From JBGOUJ01 sp041477005 (GTDB taxonomy: Bacteria > Acidobacteriota > Terriglobia > Bryobacterales > JACQDG01), in the NCBI GenBank assembly GCA_041477005.1, contig JBGOUJ010000211.1, positions 1 to 11,015 on the forward strand: a DNA stretch of 11,015 nucleotides, given 5' to 3'. The translations under genes were made by a program, and so were the position numbers. Below, one piece after another: positions 1-8,100 of the stretch. How positions within the stretch are numbered: position 1 is the stretch's first letter; every line of letters starts with the position of its first letter. Under the pieces are notes generated by a model. The model was not told the origin of the DNA. It saw nothing but the letters and a program-made list of their open reading frames with translations, and searched no databases.

Positions 1-212
1 ATCGGAGAGACAACCGGGGGCGGCGCGCACCCCGTTTCCGGCACTTCATGAGCGGCGTGCCATTCGCGCGGGCAGTGAACCCCATCTCGAAGACGAACTG
101 GGAAGGAACAGGCGTCGAGCCCGACGTCAAGGTTCCCGCCGATGAGGCGCTGGATGTGGCGAAGAAGATGGCCGCCGAGCAAATCAGGAACGACCAGCTC
201 AAGAAGAAATAA
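1..212 (+). pseudogene. C-terminal end of an S41 family (C-terminal processing type) peptidase, reading frame broken
   Basis: This is the last part of an S41 serine peptidase; its catalytic Ser/Lys region lies off the left edge. Bases 1-42 in frame 1 encode IGETTGGGAHPVSG, the conserved glycine-rich segment of the family, and that frame stops at 49-51 (TGA). The usual continuation is in frame 3 from about base 42: HFMSGVPFARAVNPIS, then KTNWEGTGVEPDVKVPADEA, ending at TAA 210-212 after a Lys-rich tail. Family members I know have several more residues between HPV and the HF..GVPF segment, so a small deletion not divisible by three is more likely than a single-base change. The protein would be exported and would degrade periplasmic or extracellular peptides. 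The gene converges on the kinase gene that ends at 361. The family call is firm. Whether the break is real or a sequencing error cannot be decided here. Confidence 0.8.
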
Positions 213-360
213 AAGGCTCCAAGCACTTCATATAGCCGACATCGGTTCCGAACAGGATCGCCCCACCCGAGGCGAGCCATGCTCGCAACTGGCCGATACC
301 GGTCTGGACGAACTGCTCGAGAACCTGTCGCCGAAACGGTAAACGACTCTCACACGCGTC

Positions 361-2676
361 TCATGACGGCACTCCGACGCGGCGCACCAGCTCGCGGAAT
401 CGAGGATCCGGGCGCAACGGGTCCAGCCTCGGCTCCCGCGTCAGATACACCAGCCACGCCGAGCGCTCCTGGCAGGCTTTCTCCAGCCAGGCGAAGGCCT
501 GGTCCTTGTCCCCCAGGCCCACATAGATCACCGCGATCTCGTAGGCCCCCACGTAGGATTGCCGGGACCGCTCCTTCAGCTCCTCGATCACCTGCAACGC
601 TTGGGCGCGCTTTCCTCCCACGGCGTAGGCATGCCCCAGCGACGCGAGGCTGAGGGCGTTGCGGCCCGAAACCTCGCTCGCCTTCTCCTCCGCCGCAATC
701 GCCTCCTGGTACATCCCCTTCTGCTCGTCAGCCCAGCCCAGAAGCAGATGCCCGTAGAAAAAGTTGGGATCCAGCTCCAGAGTCTTGCGCACCTGCTCGA
801 TCGCCTGGTCCGGCTGGCGCGCCCACACGTAATGCCAACCCAGGTGCCCGCTGATGATCAGATTCAGCGGGTCCAGTTCCAAGGCCCGCTGGCTGGCGGC
901 CAGCGATTCGTCCACCCGGCCCACCGCCATGCAGTAGTGCGAGTACCTGTGCTGTGCGTTGGAATCCCGCGGGTCGAGCTCCAGCGACCGCCGCAATTCT
1001 CGCTCGGCGCCCGCCCAGTCCCAGTCGAAGTTCAGCAGCGCATACCCCATCGAGGTGTGAGCCTCCGCCAACTGGTCGTCGATCTCGAGGGCCTTTCGCG
1101 CTGCCGCGCGCGCTTTTGGCCCCGCTTCGGCGGGGGCCATGGCGCCGACCTCCCACGACCCCAGCGACAGGTAGTAGTCGGCCAGCCCGGTGTAGGCCAG
1201 CGCATAGTTGGGATCTTTCTCGATGGCCTGCTGGAACGACTGGATGCCCCGGTCCACATCCTGGGGCATTTTGTTCCAGTAGTAGCGGCCCTTCAGGTAA
1301 AGCTGGTAGGCCTCGGTGTTCGCCGTGGGCCGCTTGGCCGGCCGCCTTTCCGCCTCCCCGGCCGGGCGCACCCGCAGCCGGCGCGACAGGTCCCGGGAAA
1401 TCTCCCCCTCGAGCGCCAGAACGTCGGCCAGCCGCCGCTGATACTGCTCGCCCCAGACCCGCCGGTTGTCCCGCGTATCGATCAGCTCGGCGCTGACGGA
1501 GAGGTTCTCGCCCCGCTGCGCGACTCTCCCCATCACCACGGCCCGGACATTTAGCTCCCGCGCCACCGCCTGGGGATCCGCCGCGCGCCCCTTGTAGCGA
1601 AACACCGACGCCCGGGCAATCACCCGCAGCTCCGGCAACTGCGTCAGGTTGCCGATCAGACTCTCGGTGATCCCGTCGCTCAGGTATTCCCCGTTCGGAT
1701 CGCCGCCGGCGTTCTCGAACGGCAACACCGCCACCGAATCGATCGCCCCGCCCCGGCCAGCGAGCCAGTAGGCCGCCACCACCGCCACCGCCACGACCGC
1801 TACAGCCGCCGCCCAGGGCCACCTCCGGCGTCCTCGCACCGGCGCGGCGACCGCCGCCACCGACGGGCCGCTTAGCCGCTCGAGATCCACCACGATCTCC
1901 CGCGCCGACTGGTAGCGCCGCTCCGGATCCTTATCCAGCGCCTTCAGAATGATCTGCTCGAGCCCCGGCGCCACGCTCCGCTGGACGCTGCCCGGAGGCG
2001 CCGGCGGGTTCAGCAGCGTATCGGCCACCTGCGCGAACGGCCGGCGCCCCGTCGACATCTCGTACAGCACCGCCCCCGCCGAGAAGACGTCGCTGCGCGG
2101 GTCGACCCGCTCCCCCCGAAGCTGCTCCGGAGACATGTACGGCAGCGTCCCGGCCACCCCGTGGCCTTCCGTCACGCTGCGGGTCAGCGCCTCGGCCCCT
2201 TCCGGCTGCCGTAAGGTCGCCAGCCCGAAGTCCAGGATCTTCAGCCGCCCATCCGGCGTCACCTGCAGGTTGCCCGGCTTCAGGTCCCGATGCACCACCC
2301 CCGCCTCGTGCGCTGCCGCCAGCCCTTGCATCATCTGCCCGCCGAGCCGCACCAGCTCCTTCTCCCCGAGCGGACCCGTCTTCAGCTTCTCGTCCAACGT
2401 TGCCCCGGGGATGTACTCCAGTACCAGGAAGTCAACCCCCTCCTGCGTGTCGAAGTCGTGGACGGTGGCGATGTTGGGATGGTTCAACTGCGACAGCGCG
2501 AGGGCCTCTTTGCGAAACTGCCGGCGGGCCGATTCATCCGCCAGCGTCCCGGCGGGCAGCACCTTCAACGCGACGTCGCGCTGCAGTCGCTCGTCCCGCG
2601 CCCGGTAGACGATACCCATCCCTCCGGTCCCGATTTTCTCCACGATGCGGTAGTGTCCCAGCGTCTGGCCGATCAT
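361..2676 (-). CDS. Transmembrane Ser/Thr protein kinase with TolB/FlgO-like domain and TPR repeats
   Basis: A eukaryotic-like (Hanks/PknB-type) kinase of 771 residues. The kinase domain spans about 8-270: glycine loop GTGGMG (16-21), lysine K38 in ALKVL, catalytic HRDLKPGN (129-136), DFG (149-151) and the GTLPYMSPEQ activation segment. A basic RGRRR stretch precedes one hydrophobic segment (about 287-305). Residues 312-435 start with SVAVLPFEN and resemble the TolB-N/FlgO-like domain often attached to bacterial kinases and cyclases. TPR-type helical repeats fill about 453-735, and the C-terminus has the LDPLRPDPRF motif usual in acidobacterial relatives. The expected topology is kinase in the cytoplasm and TPR part in the periplasm, probably sensing protein partners. 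I chose ATG 2676 because MIGQTLGHYRI matches the usual family start. A GTG at 2706 would add ten unconserved residues, and neither start has a strong ribosome-binding site. All catalytic residues are present. Substrate and signal are unknown. Confidence 0.93.
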   Translation of the reverse strand: MIGQTLGHYRIVEKIGTGGMGIVYRARDERLQRDVALKVLPAGTLADESARRQFRKEALALSQLNHPNIATVHDFDTQEGVDFLVLEYIPGATLDEKLKTGPLGEKELVRLGGQMMQGLAAAHEAGVVHRDLKPGNLQVTPDGRLKILDFGLATLRQPEGAEALTRSVTEGHGVAGTLPYMSPEQLRGERVDPRSDVFSAGAVLYEMSTGRRPFAQVADTLLNPPAPPGSVQRSVAPGLEQIILKALDKDPERRYQSAREIVVDLERLSGPSVAAVAAPVRGRRRWPWAAAVAVVAVAVVAAYWLAGRGGAIDSVAVLPFENAGGDPNGEYLSDGITESLIGNLTQLPELRVIARASVFRYKGRAADPQAVARELNVRAVVMGRVAQRGENLSVSAELIDTRDNRRVWGEQYQRRLADVLALEGEISRDLSRRLRVRPAGEAERRPAKRPTANTEAYQLYLKGRYYWNKMPQDVDRGIQSFQQAIEKDPNYALAYTGLADYYLSLGSWEVGAMAPAEAGPKARAAARKALEIDDQLAEAHTSMGYALLNFDWDWAGAERELRRSLELDPRDSNAQHRYSHYCMAVGRVDESLAASQRALELDPLNLIISGHLGWHYVWARQPDQAIEQVRKTLELDPNFFYGHLLLGWADEQKGMYQEAIAAEEKASEVSGRNALSLASLGHAYAVGGKRAQALQVIEELKERSRQSYVGAYEIAVIYVGLGDKDQAFAWLEKACQERSAWLVYLTREPRLDPLRPDPRFRELVRRVGVPS

Positions 2677-2748
2677 ACGGACTGCTTGACTCGCCGAGCA
2701 TATCACGCCATCGCTCGCGCTGGAAAGCGCCGCCGCCCTCCGAGCCCT

Positions 2749-2776
2749 CCGATAGATTTCTCCTCGGATCAGTCAA
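2749..2776 (-). promoter_or_regulatory. Possible sigma70-type promoter of the Ser/Thr kinase gene
   Basis: On the minus strand TTGACT (2776-2771, five of six matches to the -35 consensus) is followed after 16 bases by TATCGG (2754-2749, only three of six matches to -10). This would give a leader of about 65 bases before the ATG at 2676. The weak -10 box keeps this tentative. The leader would be G-rich, with CGGAGGGC present twice. Confidence 0.2.
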
Positions 2777-2807
2777 AGCAGCCGTAGCCTTTCAGCCGCG
2801 CAATTGA

Positions 2808-3000
2808 TTGGCAATTTCCAATGACCACACCGTTTCTGCAAGTGGGGGTTCCGGCAGTGGATTTGATTGATTTCAACCACGGGACCAACAACCGTTACTG
2901 GCACACATCCGAGGACACGCTGGACAGGGTAACCGCACAAAGCCTGCAGGTCGTGAGCGAGGTGTTGCTCGAAGCGGTGGCGGAACTGGACCGCCAATAA
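2808..3000 (+). pseudogene. C-terminal remnant of an M28 peptidase / glutaminyl-cyclase-like protein
   Basis: Bases 2827-3000 in frame 1 encode TPFLQVGVPAVDLIDF, then NNRYWHTSEDTLD, and end ...LEAVAELDRQ before TAA 2998-3000. This is the typical C-terminus of M28 family zinc peptidases and glutaminyl-peptide cyclotransferases. In that family a conserved D-H-x-PF motif supplies a zinc-ligand histidine just before this point. Here NDHT is encoded at 2820-2831 in frame 3, whereas PFL is in frame 1, so one base appears to be missing around 2829-2832. Frame 3 also has a stop at 2805-2807 and frame 1 at 2785-2787, so nothing joins it to a full gene. No signal peptide or catalytic N-terminal part is present. 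An ATG at 2821 would give 59 residues, but a short functional protein is unlikely. The remnant lies upstream of the divergent kinase gene and converges on the gene ending at 3050. Confidence 0.75.
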
Positions 3001-3049
3001 CGCTTCTCACACGGCGTGCACGCTCCAGCAAGGACGCTTGTTGTTATAT

Positions 3050-4057
3050 CTATTGGACCGCGATCTTCACCTCCGACCCGGTGATGAAGGCTGCTGTAAG
3101 CTGAAGGCTCACCTGGCCCGCCGTGGTTCCTGAAGGAAGCCGGAAGTTCACCTGGTATGCGTCCACTGCACCGGGGTATCCCCCCGCATAGAGAACCTCC
3201 GCAGGTCCCCCGTTGGCCGTCATCTCGACCGGCGAATTCACGATTTGCTGCGGAGTAAACGGCTTGCCGGGATCGACTCCCGGGCGCGTCGGACCCAGGC
3301 CGGTGGCAAACAAGGCTAATATCTCACCTGCCTTAGCCGGTTTGGCCGCTGTGACCGGCGTAAAGTCGTTGGCGTGAACAACCACCGGTCCACTGGCGGT
3401 AACCATGATTTCGGGCCGCGACATCGGGATCAGGTGCAAGAGAAATATCGACCTACCTCCTCCGTTAATACGCCGCTTGGCCGGATCTTCTCTCACGGAA
3501 CCGCTGCGGGCTTGTGCCGCCCCTGGAATCACCGGCCCGGATTCAAACTGCCCGCGCATTCCAAGGAATGCCCCTGTCCCACCCACAATGGCAAAGTTGC
3601 CTTGCCTGGACGTGACGGGGGATCCCGGTGGGGGAGTACCACCGTCGAGTCCTAACATCATAATGGAACCAATAGCGGTGCCGTCGGGCTGCAAGATTAC
3701 GAGAATCCTATCAACAATGTTTGTGGCAACCAGATCCGCAATTCCCTGCCCAGGAGGGGGCGCAGGCGCCAGATTGATCGCAGTCTGCCGGGTCAGGTAG
3801 ATGCCCTTCGCCGGCTTACCATTTACCGCCACGATATCGGCCTCAGTTACCCATGTCGCGAAGGTGGGGAACGTTAGAGTGATGGCGGTTGGAACGGTCC
3901 CGAATGCCGCGAAGTCCGAAGTATCGTATATATACCTCACATGGTTATCCGTGTCGATTTGGAGCATTGTGACAGGCGCTACTTGCGCCAGGCCGGGCTG
4001 GCAATGGATCACCGCACAAAAGACCGCCACAACGAAAGTTTTCCCTGTTGCGCGCAT
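3050..4057 (-). CDS. Secreted protein with a possible barrel N-terminal domain and a Solibacter-type (TIGR03437) C-terminal domain
   Basis: A 335-residue exported protein of unknown function. Residues 1-24 form a signal peptide (basic MRATGK, hydrophobic core, likely cleavage after LAQ). Residues about 30-175 include GNFAIVGGTGAFLGMRGQ (153-170), which resembles the glycine-rich strand motif of dirigent/allene-oxide-cyclase-like beta barrels; that assignment is tentative. Residues about 215-335 match the domain known from Solibacter as TIGR03437: AGEILALFATGLGP (243-256), then AEVLYAGGYPGAVDAYQVNF and the final EVKIAVQ. In large acidobacterial surface proteins this domain is normally C-terminal. 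I chose ATG 4057 over an ATG at 4213 because it starts the signal peptide and has AAGGAG six bases upstream. Third codon positions hold more A and T than in neighbouring genes (for example ACA, GTA, ATA, TAT), which could reflect transfer or low expression. A 286-base gap separates it from the response regulator upstream on the same strand. Confidence 0.85.
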   Translation of the reverse strand: MRATGKTFVVAVFCAVIHCQPGLAQVAPVTMLQIDTDNHVRYIYDTSDFAAFGTVPTAITLTFPTFATWVTEADIVAVNGKPAKGIYLTRQTAINLAPAPPPGQGIADLVATNIVDRILVILQPDGTAIGSIMMLGLDGGTPPPGSPVTSRQGNFAIVGGTGAFLGMRGQFESGPVIPGAAQARSGSVREDPAKRRINGGGRSIFLLHLIPMSRPEIMVTASGPVVVHANDFTPVTAAKPAKAGEILALFATGLGPTRPGVDPGKPFTPQQIVNSPVEMTANGGPAEVLYAGGYPGAVDAYQVNFRLPSGTTAGQVSLQLTAAFITGSEVKIAVQ

Positions 4058-4063
4058 AAGCTT

Positions 4064-4069
4064 CTCCTT
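4064..4069 (-). promoter_or_regulatory. Ribosome binding site that fixes the start at 4057
   Basis: AAGGAG on the minus strand lies six bases before the ATG at 4055-4057. It is the clearest Shine-Dalgarno sequence in the window and supports the signal-peptide start over the in-frame ATG 156 bases upstream. Confidence 0.8.
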
Positions 4070-4225
4070 TTCCGGTTCCGTTTTTCCGGCGCGGCAGCCC
4101 GAACGGCTCGCTGCCTTGCCGGTACAGTCGCAATTCCAAAGTCCCGCGCTTGGGATACAATAGAGCGGCTGCAACTCGCTGGGTAGAGCATGTTCATGCG
4201 CCCCCCCCAGCAAAAGCGGCAGTCT

Positions 4226-4303
4226 CGCGCCAAGACGCCAAGCGCCCCAAGAAAAACGCTCTCCTTTTGTTTTGGTCTTTGGCGCCTTGCGTTCTTTGGC
4301 GCC
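4226..4303. repeat. Imperfect inverted repeat, CGCCAA(A)GA family, copy 1
   Basis: The left arm (about 4227-4254) reads GCGCCAAGACGCCAAGCGCC and continues CCAAGA. The right arm (about 4274-4303), reverse-complemented, reads GGCGCCAAAGAACGCAAGGC and continues GCCAAAGA. The arms pair with a few bulges around a loop of roughly 20 bases. The element sits in the gap after the response-regulator stop codon (4344), so its RNA hairpin could end that transcript or protect its 3' end. There is a T5 run on the minus strand at the loop edge, but no classical hairpin-then-U-run terminator. A related copy lies at 5036-5104. The rest of the 4058-4343 gap holds a run of eight C (4201-4208) and a short GCCC.../...GGGC hairpin at 4326-4340. 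Confidence 0.7.
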
Positions 4304-4343
4304 TTTAGGTGGGATCTTCCGGTGAGCCCGATGCTTGGGCCCT

Positions 4344-5000
4344 TTATTCCACGATGCCCGTGCGGAGCGCTTTGGCTACGGCTTCCGACTTGGTGTGCAC
4401 TTGCAGCTTTTCGTAGATGCCGCGCACATGGTTGCGTACGGTGTTGATGCTGACGCCCATTTGCACGGCCGCTGACTCGTAGTTGTATCCCTCGGCCAGC
4501 AGCGCCAGCAGACGACGCTCTTGCGGCGTGACCTCCCGTTGCTCATCCGGCGGGGCATGCTGGGGTTGGAAAAACTCGACCATTTGTCGCGCGATCTCGG
4601 GTGAAATCGGCGAGCCTCCGGCATGCACGGCCCGGATGGCGTCCAGCAGTTGAGCGGTGCGGGCCGTCTTCAACAAGTAGCCGCTCGCCCCGTTGCGAAT
4701 CGACGTGAACACCTTGTCGCTATCCGCAAATGCCGTAAGAATCAGGATCGCCATGGAGGGGAATCGATCGCGCAGCTCACGGGCGGCCAGGGAACCCTGG
4801 ACGCCCGGCAATTGCACGTCCAGCAGCAAGACGTCCGGCCGGGCTTTCGCCAGCGCGCTCCATGCCTCTTCCACCGACCGCCAGGCGCCGGCGCAGGAGA
4901 TCCCTCGGGCGCTCTGCAGGATGCACTGCAGCCCCTCCAGCAGCTTGGAATCATCGTCGATCACGGCAACGCGGATCGGACGTCCTTCTGAAGCTGTCAT
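4344..5000 (-). CDS. NarL/FixJ-type (LuxR HTH) response regulator
   Basis: A complete 218-residue response regulator, the usual length for the NarL family. The receiver domain covers about 8-125: acidic pocket D15-D16-D17, phospho-acceptor D61 in LLLDVQLPG, T89 and K111 in GYLLKTA. A short linker leads to a LuxR-type helix-turn-helix at about 157-213, with TPQERRLLALLAEG and the recognition region SINTVRNHVRGIYEKL. Its partner is almost certainly the histidine kinase encoded just upstream on the same strand (stop at 5116, 115 bases away), whose HisKA_3-type core normally pairs with this regulator class. The ATG at 5000 is preceded by GGAGAG (5009-5004). All key phosphorylation residues are present. 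The likely role is ligand-dependent transcriptional control, perhaps at the divergent region 8140-8386, but the target is inferred only from position. Confidence 0.95.
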   Translation of the reverse strand: MTASEGRPIRVAVIDDDSKLLEGLQCILQSARGISCAGAWRSVEEAWSALAKARPDVLLLDVQLPGVQGSLAARELRDRFPSMAILILTAFADSDKVFTSIRNGASGYLLKTARTAQLLDAIRAVHAGGSPISPEIARQMVEFFQPQHAPPDEQREVTPQERRLLALLAEGYNYESAAVQMGVSINTVRNHVRGIYEKLQVHTKSEAVAKALRTGIVE

Positions 5001-5035
5001 GCTCTCTCCGCCGGCTGCGCCCGCCGGAACATTTC

Positions 5036-5104
5036 ACGCCAAAGGGCAAAGAACGCAAAAAAAACAGCGGGTTTTTGTTGGCGTACCTGGCATCTTTGCG
5101 CGAG
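5036..5104. repeat. Imperfect inverted repeat, CGCCAAAG/AACGCAAA family, copy 2
   Basis: The left arm (5036-5064) reads ACGCCAAAGGGCAAAGAACG followed by CAAAAAAAA. The right arm (5071-5103), reverse-complemented, reads TCGCGCAAAGATGCCAGGTA and continues CGCCAACAAAAAC. Pairing is imperfect, with an A/T-rich inner part and a short CAGCGG-type loop. The element fills most of the 115 bases between the histidine kinase stop and the response regulator start. If transcribed it could fold and change the ratio of the two proteins. It shares its sequence theme with 4226-4303, so it is better explained as a dispersed repeat family than as a dedicated terminator. Confidence 0.55.
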
Positions 5105-5115
5105 ACTGCATTTTT

Positions 5116-8100
5116 TCACGGCTTCATCGGCACACGCACCTCAATGCACGTGCCCTTCCCGGGGTGAGATTCGATGCTCAGTTGCGCTCCTAACAGCACC
5201 GCACGCCGGCGCATGTTGTCCAGACCGAGGCCCGCGGCTTCCCGGTCTGGGAATCCGCAGCCGTCGTCCTCCACGCGAGCCACCAGAAGCCCGCCCTCCA
5301 TCCACACGCGCAGCGAAGCCCTGGCGGCCCGCGCGTGGCGCGCGATGTTGTGAACGGCCTCTTTCAGGATCAGGTACAAATGCCGCCTCTGATCCACTGT
5401 CAGCTCGCGCGCCAGCCAGGTGCCGTCGGCTGTTACGTCCCACGTTGTGCCGGCCAGAAGATCTTCGCCGAAGGCGCGTATTCTGGCCAGCAAATCCCGC
5501 AGAGTCCGGTGGCCGGGGGTGATGGTCCATACCAGATCTCTGGTGCTTTCCGCCAGGCTCCGGGATGTTTCCGAGATCTCCTGCACGTATTGCTGCGCCT
5601 TGACGGGCGGCGGCGAGCTGTGCCCGAGCGCCTCGCTCAGGACCGCGATGCGCGACAGGCCGGCGCCCATTTCGTCGTGCAGGTCCATGGCGATGCGGGT
5701 TCTCACGCGCTCCAGCGCTACTTGCTGGGCCGTGTTCACGTGGTACCAGCCGTAGAGCAGGCCGGCTCCGGCCAGCAGAATCAACGCCTGAAACCACCAG
5801 CGATTCCATACCGGCGCGAGCACCGCAAACGCCACCGAGGCCGCGGCCGGGCCGGGTCTGCCTTCCTCGTCCAGCGTTCGCAACTCAAAGCGGTACTTCC
5901 CCGGGGCGAGATGGGGAAAGCCAACCGAGGAGTTGGCTGAGGGCTCGCTCCAATCGGCGCCCGCGCCGCTCAACCGGTATTGGTAACGCAGGCGCGACGG
6001 CGCTCGGTGGGAGACCGCCAGGAAGTCGATCTCCACGGAACTCTGCTCCGGCTCCAGCCGCAAGGGTCCGGCTTGCGTCTCGCCGAACTCGGAGAGCAAC
6101 TCCAGCTTTCCTCCCGCGCGAAGCTCGGTGATCCGCGGGATGGGAGGCGGCAGCGGCCGCTCCACGATGGAGTGAAGCCGCGAAAGGCCTTGATTGGATA
6201 GGAACCAGAGGTCGCCATTCCGGTCGCACAGCGCCGACCGTATGTCGCCCTCCGCCAGGCCATCGGCGACAGAATAGTGCAGTACCGCGCCGCCACGGGG
6301 CTCGATCCGGTCTACACCCCGTGCCGTTCCGGCGTACACGCGGCCCAGCCGGTCCTCCGTGATGCACCACACTTCATTGCTGGAAAGATGGCTTGGCGCG
6401 TCGTAAACCCGAACCACCGGGCGGGCTCCCGAGGCGTCCACTTCGGCCAGGCCGGCATCCGCGCTCGCCAGCCAGATGTGGCCGCGGCGATCGCAGTGCA
6501 GCGCATTCACTGTGCCCGGCGGAATATCGGGAATCTCTTCGACTGTTTCACCCCGCAACCGAAGCAGACCGCCAGGGCGACCCAGGCCGAGCCATATACA
6601 CTCGCCGTCGTCGGCAAACGCCGTGATGGCGCTCGCGCGGGCCTTGTCGGACAGTCGCGTGCTGAGCTCGACGATACGCCTCTGCCTGGCGTCCCATTTC
6701 GCGAGGCCGCTCAGGTCCCCTTGCCTGGTCTCGATCCAGATGTTTCCCGCTCTGTCCTCAAACAGTCTCCGGGCCCACATGGAGCCCGGGAACAACCGTA
6801 AATCGAAGCTGCGATTGGGCAGCAGCCGGCCTGTGGGCCCCGGCGGGAACCGGAACAGGCCGCGTCCCGTGGAGATCCACCAGGCGCCGGTGCGGTCCGC
6901 GAGCGTCGCCTGGCTCGAGGTCGTCGACCAGGCTGTAACGCTCGGTGGAAGCTTTGGAAACGCGCGCGCGAACCGGCCGGCTTCCAAACATTCGACCGGC
7001 CTTTGCGTGTCGCCGATGGCGGCTACGCAAATCTCGCCGGCGGCAGTTTCCAGCACCACGTCATCGCCGCTGGTCACTAATCCCGCTGCCGCGCCATAGG
7101 TCTGGATCTGCAATTGCAGCAGTTCGAGGGCTCCCCCGCGCCTGGTTCCAAACCAAAGGTTGCCCGCTATATCTTCGGTAATGGCATAGATGCTCGGGTC
7201 GGTCAGGCCATCTCCTCGGTGGTAGGAGCGCAGCGCCCGGCCGCGCTGAGGATCCCACTCGGCAAGCCCGTTCATCGTGCCGAACCAGGCTCTCCCGACG
7301 GAGCTGAACCAGATCGCGATCACATCCGGATCGGGCAATCCATCCCGCTCGGTCAAGACAAGGTCAATTCGCGCACCCGGTCCATCTGGATCCGGCCGCA
7401 GCCGCACAGCGCCATGCTTCGTACCGGCCCATGGCCGGCCCTGCGCGTCGAAAGCGATGTCCTCGATGAACTCGGGGAAGGGTCCCAGCTTGAGGGGCAG
7501 CCGCACCCAGTCGCGGTGTCGCGTCCGGAGCAGCAACCCGTCCTCGGTCCCCACCCACAACCGGCCGCTCGAATCGACACGAATCCTCGTGATCGCCGGC
7601 GCACCGGGATAGCGGTCCGCGCGCACGGGCAGCGGTTCGATTTGAACAGACTTTCCGCGCGCGATCCGGAACAATCCACCGTTTGTGCCCGCCAGCAGAG
7701 ATCCATCGCGGTCTTCCGCCAGCCCGTTCACGAATTGAGCCTCCGGAGCGCTGCCCAGCGCGAAGCTCTCGAACTGCTTGCCCGGATTCCGCGGATGAAA
7801 GCGGGCCACTCCGCCGTCGGTCGCGATCCAGTATTCGCCGTCGCGCGTCTCCACGATCCCGTTCACGTGTATGTGCGGAATACCGTTTTGCCGTGTATAA
7901 GTCTTGAATTGCCGCCCATCGAAACGCGCCAGCCCCTCGTCGGTGCAGATCCACAGGAATCCTCGGGAGTCGGAGTAAAGCGCGCTCACACGATTGTGGA
8001 CCAGGCCATTCGAGGTGGAGTAGTGCCGCAATGGCAGCGGCTCGGCGGGAAGCACGGTGACGGCCGGCGCGCAGAGCAGCCACAATCCGGCAGATGCTTT

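Noticed and set aside
272..286. Perfect GCGAGC-CAT-GCTCGC hairpin between the converging S41 and kinase genes
   Set aside because: The stem is only six pairs and no T-run follows on either strand, so I do not call a terminator.
142..342. Small frame ending in QLADTGLDELLENLSPKR in the gap after the S41 stop codon
   Set aside because: Its first half overlaps the S41 coding sequence in another frame, and the tail has no recognisable similarity or start signal.
2731..2754. G-rich minus-strand leader of the kinase gene (CGGAGGGC twice) as a possible G-quadruplex
   Set aside because: Only two GGG runs are present; the other G runs are pairs, so the pattern is weak in high-GC DNA.
4165..4200. tRNA-like 5' half: GCGGCTG followed by a D-arm-like ACTCGCTGGGTAGAGC
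   Set aside because: There is no anticodon arm of correct shape, no T-arm (GGTTCGA-type) and no matching acceptor strand downstream; at best a relic, more likely chance.
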